Below are positions 60,925 through 64,000 of a DNA stretch of 64,000 nucleotides, in pieces. Below the pieces are notes generated by a model that saw only the letters and a list, made by a program, of their open reading frames with translations, was not told the origin of the DNA and did not search any database. A program made the position numbers and the translations under genes. Position 1 is the stretch's first letter. The number at the start of each line of letters is the position of its first letter. This DNA comes from Meconema thalassinum (taxonomy: Eukaryota; Arthropoda; Insecta; Orthoptera; Tettigoniidae): NCBI GenBank assembly GCA_946902985.2, contig CAMPQE020000051.1, positions 1,116,001 through 1,180,000 of the forward strand, written 5' to 3'.

Positions 60925-61275
60925 TACAATATGTCACGTGAATATGAGTGATGAATGGTGAATATGCGCGAGGTAGAATTCAGCTGTTTCCCTCCACTTT
61001 AATGATGCTTTAAGAGATAAATGGTCAGATTTGGCCATTTAACGTAATTCCTTATTAGTGGTAAATTAACGAGCGTTTATGTTTGGTGAAATGTTCGTGC
61101 AAAGTTAAATAACCTTTAATGATGAATTAACAGATAATTGACGTTGGTGAAAACGGCCCTAAACGTTAGCGTGCCATTTACCATTAAGTAGGGTGTTAAG
61201 TCACTAAACCTCACTTGTCATGCACATCACTAAGAATGCAATGTTACACCATATACGAAACAAAATGCAACTCAC

Positions 61276-61357
61276 GCTGTTTGAGACTTCAGCTGTATCT
61301 GTCAACCAGTCAGGCTCTTTCTTAATAAATAGTTGATCCTCCATTGTGTTCAGGAAA
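61276..61357 (-). CDS. Candidate host exon with start codon (zinc-finger-gene type)
   Basis: Minus strand: polypyrimidine run TTTTTTTTTGTGTTCTAG, then 13 non-coding bases and ATG at 61344. The 23 codons read MEDQLFIKKEPDWLTDTAEV then SNS, ending before GTGAGTTG in phase 0. The FIK-KEP-type start closely resembles the first coding exon of insect C2H2 zinc-finger genes (established style, recalled). The acceptor upstream implies an earlier non-coding exon, not identified. The next phase-compatible exon is 47237-47335, on the other side of the Harbinger. Only 116 bp separate the donor from the transposon. Confidence 0.62.
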
Positions 61358-62259
61358 CTAGAACACAAAAAAAAACACTGAAGAATTAAATAAAGACCTT
61401 ACTTATACCAGCAGGCTACGCCAATCATTCACAAATCAGATGAGCAAGTTCACAGTGATCAGGAGCGGTTATATGTTTGTCAACAACAGTAAAACAAATA
61501 CGACCATGACGCTAGTAGAATAAGTTTGTTATCATTGCGATTGAATTGATAAAATGAACAAGTAATTGTGGTGCTTCAACACCAAGGAAACGGAAGATCC
61601 TACATTAAACTTTAGGTCACCAATTCCTATTTACACACAAACTTGATTTGCGGTGAGTAGATTAAATATTATTTAGTGAGATAATAAAGTACTAACGGTA
61701 AGAATCTTATCAATACGCCTAATTAGACGCGTGAAATTGAACTTAGTCTACTCTACAGGTATTGTAAATCGCCACTAGTAGCATTCAGTCAAACAGGATA
61801 CAGCCATTCGGAATAACCAAATTACAAAGGTCTCCCTGTGTTACAAACCACGCAGTTCAAACGAAAATCATTATCTACCCCTACTAACATTAGGGTAACT
61901 TGTATATTGTCGTCATTAGGCTGTTCCTAGTTAAATAGCCACACCTCTGTATCTTCGAAAATTAAAAATTGTGAATTGACTGTCACTGAAAATCTGCAGT
62001 AGGCATTTTAAGTATTACCTCCACTTTAAAAAATGTCATCATAACACAATACGAATTACAAAGCAGGTTATATTGCAAGCTTCAACAACAATGAGGCTTC
62101 AGTTCAGTAGCACTTGAAAAGGTTATCATGAATCGTAAAAATAATGTCAATTGTTGCAAAATAAACTGGCTAAAACTAAAGGAAATTTAGCTGTAAACGT
62201 CACGGCGTTGCACTATGTGTGTCAAACCTAATTTAAATGAAAAAAGAAGTAAAGACTTA

Positions 62260-62610
62260 AAGTTTCATTAAAGGGGCGTTGACTCAATGTCACTCAGCCC
62301 CGTGTACTTGAGTAGATCGAGGCTTTTGTCTCATAACCTGTGTTATTCTGATTGCTACGGTATATAAGTGCGTGTAATGTAATTCAGGGGAGGATGTGGA
62401 AGGGGGCAGCCGTGGCCTTAAGCTAGGAACCATCCAGGCATCTACCAGGAGTAGAAGTGGGAAACCATTTCCGAGATATCTGAGGTGGGAATCGAACCCT
62501 GCTCCCATATACGTCACGTGGCGGAATGCACTCGTTCCATTCCTCAAATCACAATAATATTTTTTGTCAGAACCGGGAATCGAACCCGGACCTAGTCGCT
62601 ACACTACAAG
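62260..62610 (-). mobile_element. tRNA-derived SINE pair
   Basis: Two B-box complements GGGAATCGAACCC lie at about 62489 and 62566. The first is followed by the SINE body also seen at 33785-33905 (GCAGCCGTGGCCTTAAG... GGAGTAGAAGTGGGAAAC) and a GGGGCTGAGTGAC-type tail near 62285-62300. The second has a perfect T-arm (CCGGG stem, TTCGATT loop) but no complete cloverleaf. Confidence 0.65.
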
Positions 62611-62614
62611 GTGA

Positions 62615-62995
62615 GAAGAGTTCCTTTCATCAGGTTTGAAACCTTTGAGGCCAACTGGGAAGCCTAACTAACACCTGCAGATCCCAAACACTTGCAAGAG
62701 ACACAGATGGAGATGCTGACTTAGAGCTTCAATGAACAGGGTAGCGTAACAATCATTTTACCTGTCCAGTGTTTTGTGCCAATTTATGGGTTCATTATAT
62801 TCTTTTTTTATAATTTTGTTAATTAAATACATTTTTATCATTGATATTACTTGCTTTATTTTAGACTAATCATAACAACATTCGTGCAAGGACCTAGCGT
62901 GCCTGGCCGTGCCACGATTATGGTCACATTTTAGAAGTGGGCTGACGGCTGTGGGCGGAAATGAGGAGGTTGACCAGTGATGATTTGTCCCGCAC
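62615..62995. other. No gene seen
   Basis: Between SINE and BEL relic; nothing coding is supported. Confidence 0.5.
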
Positions 62996-63400
62996 TATTG
63001 TGGATTGCCAATTAGACGCAGTTTAGGCGGAAGACAATTAAAACAACAATGATGTTGGGCAATGAGCTTTCACTTATCGTAGATAGTGAGTGCTCGAAAA
63101 GAATTGCAAGAATGCAAAGCATGGAATTTCGGACAAAGTAGACACTTTGGAAACTTATTGGGGATTTTGTGTCTTTCGCCTTCACTATTGAATGCACCGG
63201 CGCTGGTTTGTCGTTGTTCTGAAGACCTGAGCCTGTAGCCACTTGATGGAGCGCTGGATCTAGGAGCGAAAGAAACATGACAAGAGCCCTCTGATGAGCC
63301 AGGTTGGTGTTCCTTGACCAAACCCCAAACAAGACACGGCATATACTTAGAAAAATTGCTGAGTTTTAATTTCTTTGCCGTGAAAGCCAATATTCCATCT
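62995..63400 (-). pseudogene. BEL/Pao gag fragment
   Basis: The minus frame 63390-63070 contains PKCLLCPKFHALHSCNSFRA then LTIYDK, which parallels KCILCKDSHALYLCKSFKEL in the gag at 1-1270. After a stop the same register continues KLIAQHHCCFNCL. Truncated on both sides and with a stop, so a relic of a second BEL element, unlike the first in orientation. Confidence 0.78.
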
Positions 63401-63610
63401 TTAGGAAGCCTTTATAGGGAGGTTAAAGGCTGATTGAGCTCTAAGCTCTCGCAGTAAAGAGGCGAAGGTGCGCTTCATAAGAAGGCTGGTAGTACACTGT
63501 TCGCTACTCCTGTGTGCATGGACACCAAGAGCCCGCTGATGAGCCAGCTTGGTGTTCTAAGGCGAAACCCCACACAAGACACGGCAAAACCTGGTAAAAT
63601 TGTTGGGTTA
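63283..63610. repeat. Direct repeat pair, about 82 bp, offset about 245 bp
   Basis: AAGAGCCCTCTGATGAGCCAG at about 63282 recurs as AAGAGCCCGCTGATGAGCCAG at about 63527, and both continue through CACAAGACACGGC-like and AAAATTG-TGGGTT-like sequence. It includes part of the BEL gag relic. Confidence 0.8.
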
Positions 63611-64000
63611 TAAGAAGATTCTAACATGGAACCTGAGGTCATACTGAGGCTGAGTAGACTGAGAGGTCTGGCAGGCATACTGGCGATGTCTCTCTTTTAG
63701 CAATCAGAACATAAGCTGGACTAGATAAGCAAGTATATATATAAGCAACATATAATTATGTACAATATGTTTATATACAAGTCATGTTGCAGTGTGTGTT
63801 GGACCGTGAGGGTGTGAGTGGTGTCCCTGGGTTTGTGATGCTACTCTCGTTCCCCTCACTAGTCTCACCTGGGTGTTGGGTACTTGCTGGTGCGACCCAC
63901 GTCGTCACGTCTTAATATAGGGTTGGCTACGGGAGGTGGAGAGGGGGAAACCTGTTGTAAGGCATTGTTCGTGCCCCCACTCCGAGCCGAGGGCTACTCC

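Larger units (their letters stand above)
47408..61159. mobile_element. PIF/Harbinger DNA transposon, complete, 13.75 kb, nested insertions
   Basis: GGGCCGTTTTCACCAAC at 47408-47424 and its exact reverse complement at 61143-61159 form 17-bp terminal inverted repeats, flanked by TAA at 47405-47407 and 61160-61162, the 3-bp target duplication typical of PIF/Harbinger. Further inside, both ends keep loose similarity (GTTAA and TTAATTA-type motifs). The element encodes both proteins used by this superfamily, a Myb/SANT DNA-binding protein (plus) and a DDE transposase (minus), in convergent orientation. The size, far above the usual 3-6 kb, comes from repeats inserted into the Myb-gene intron and into the space between the genes. 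Confidence 0.93.

Noticed and set aside
62547..62605. tRNA gene on the minus strand
   Set aside because: A good T-arm and B box, but the A-box-like TAGTGTAGCGAC is only about 14 bases away and no anticodon arm or cloverleaf fits; a SINE head.
1..64000. CRISPR arrays, operons, bacterial promoters
   Set aside because: No regularly spaced short repeats and the sequence is plainly eukaryotic with introns.

Overview
This is eukaryotic, most likely insect, nuclear DNA: AT-rich, almost free of long host ORFs, with canonical GT-AG introns and a dense nested mixture of transposable elements. Insect (perhaps polyneopteran) origin is inferred from the element mixture (BEL/Pao, RTE-like and RNase H-bearing LINEs, PIF/Harbinger, Helitron, tRNA-derived SINEs ending in a GGCCCC-type LINE tail) and from small acidic exons of the FIKEEP type that insect C2H2 zinc-finger genes use ahead of their finger exon. 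The species cannot be fixed from sequence alone.

Layout. 1-5150: decayed BEL/Pao retrotransposon, plus strand. 7452-8792: minus-strand coiled-coil gag-like ORF with a 42-bp minisatellite; 8.8-13.6 kb has no gene and looks like LTR/repeat sequence. 13.64-25.66 kb (block A) and 34.25-45.61 kb (block B) are two copies of one segmental duplication, each interrupted by different insertions. A carries a 933-bp tandem duplication and an intact RTE-like LINE ORF (18216-21191, minus). B carries a foldback/MITE cluster, a SINE and a 2.8-kb Helitron whose empty site can be read in A. Between the blocks lie a degenerate tandem array, a 5'-truncated LINE with target-site duplication, LTR-like sequence and an old RTE relic. 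47408-61159 is a complete 13.75-kb PIF/Harbinger transposon with 17-bp inverted termini and a TAA target duplication. It encodes a two-exon Myb/SANT protein (plus) and a two-exon DDE transposase (minus), and has itself been hit by other repeats. 61.2-64 kb: a candidate host exon, SINEs and a BEL gag relic.

The least obvious content is a probable host gene on the minus strand running the length of the window. It has an ATG exon (61276-61357), a 99-nt acidic exon (47237-47335), then an acidic 117-nt exon and a 59-nt exon present once in each duplicated block (B: 41012-41128 and 34609-34667; A: 23865-23981 and 13958-14016). All six have consensus splice sites and open frames, and the phases of the first three kinds match. 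They resemble the N-terminal linker exons of an insect zinc-finger gene; the finger exon is not in the window. The Harbinger sits in the first intron of this model, 72 bp from the next splice acceptor; without it that intron would be only about 185 bp.
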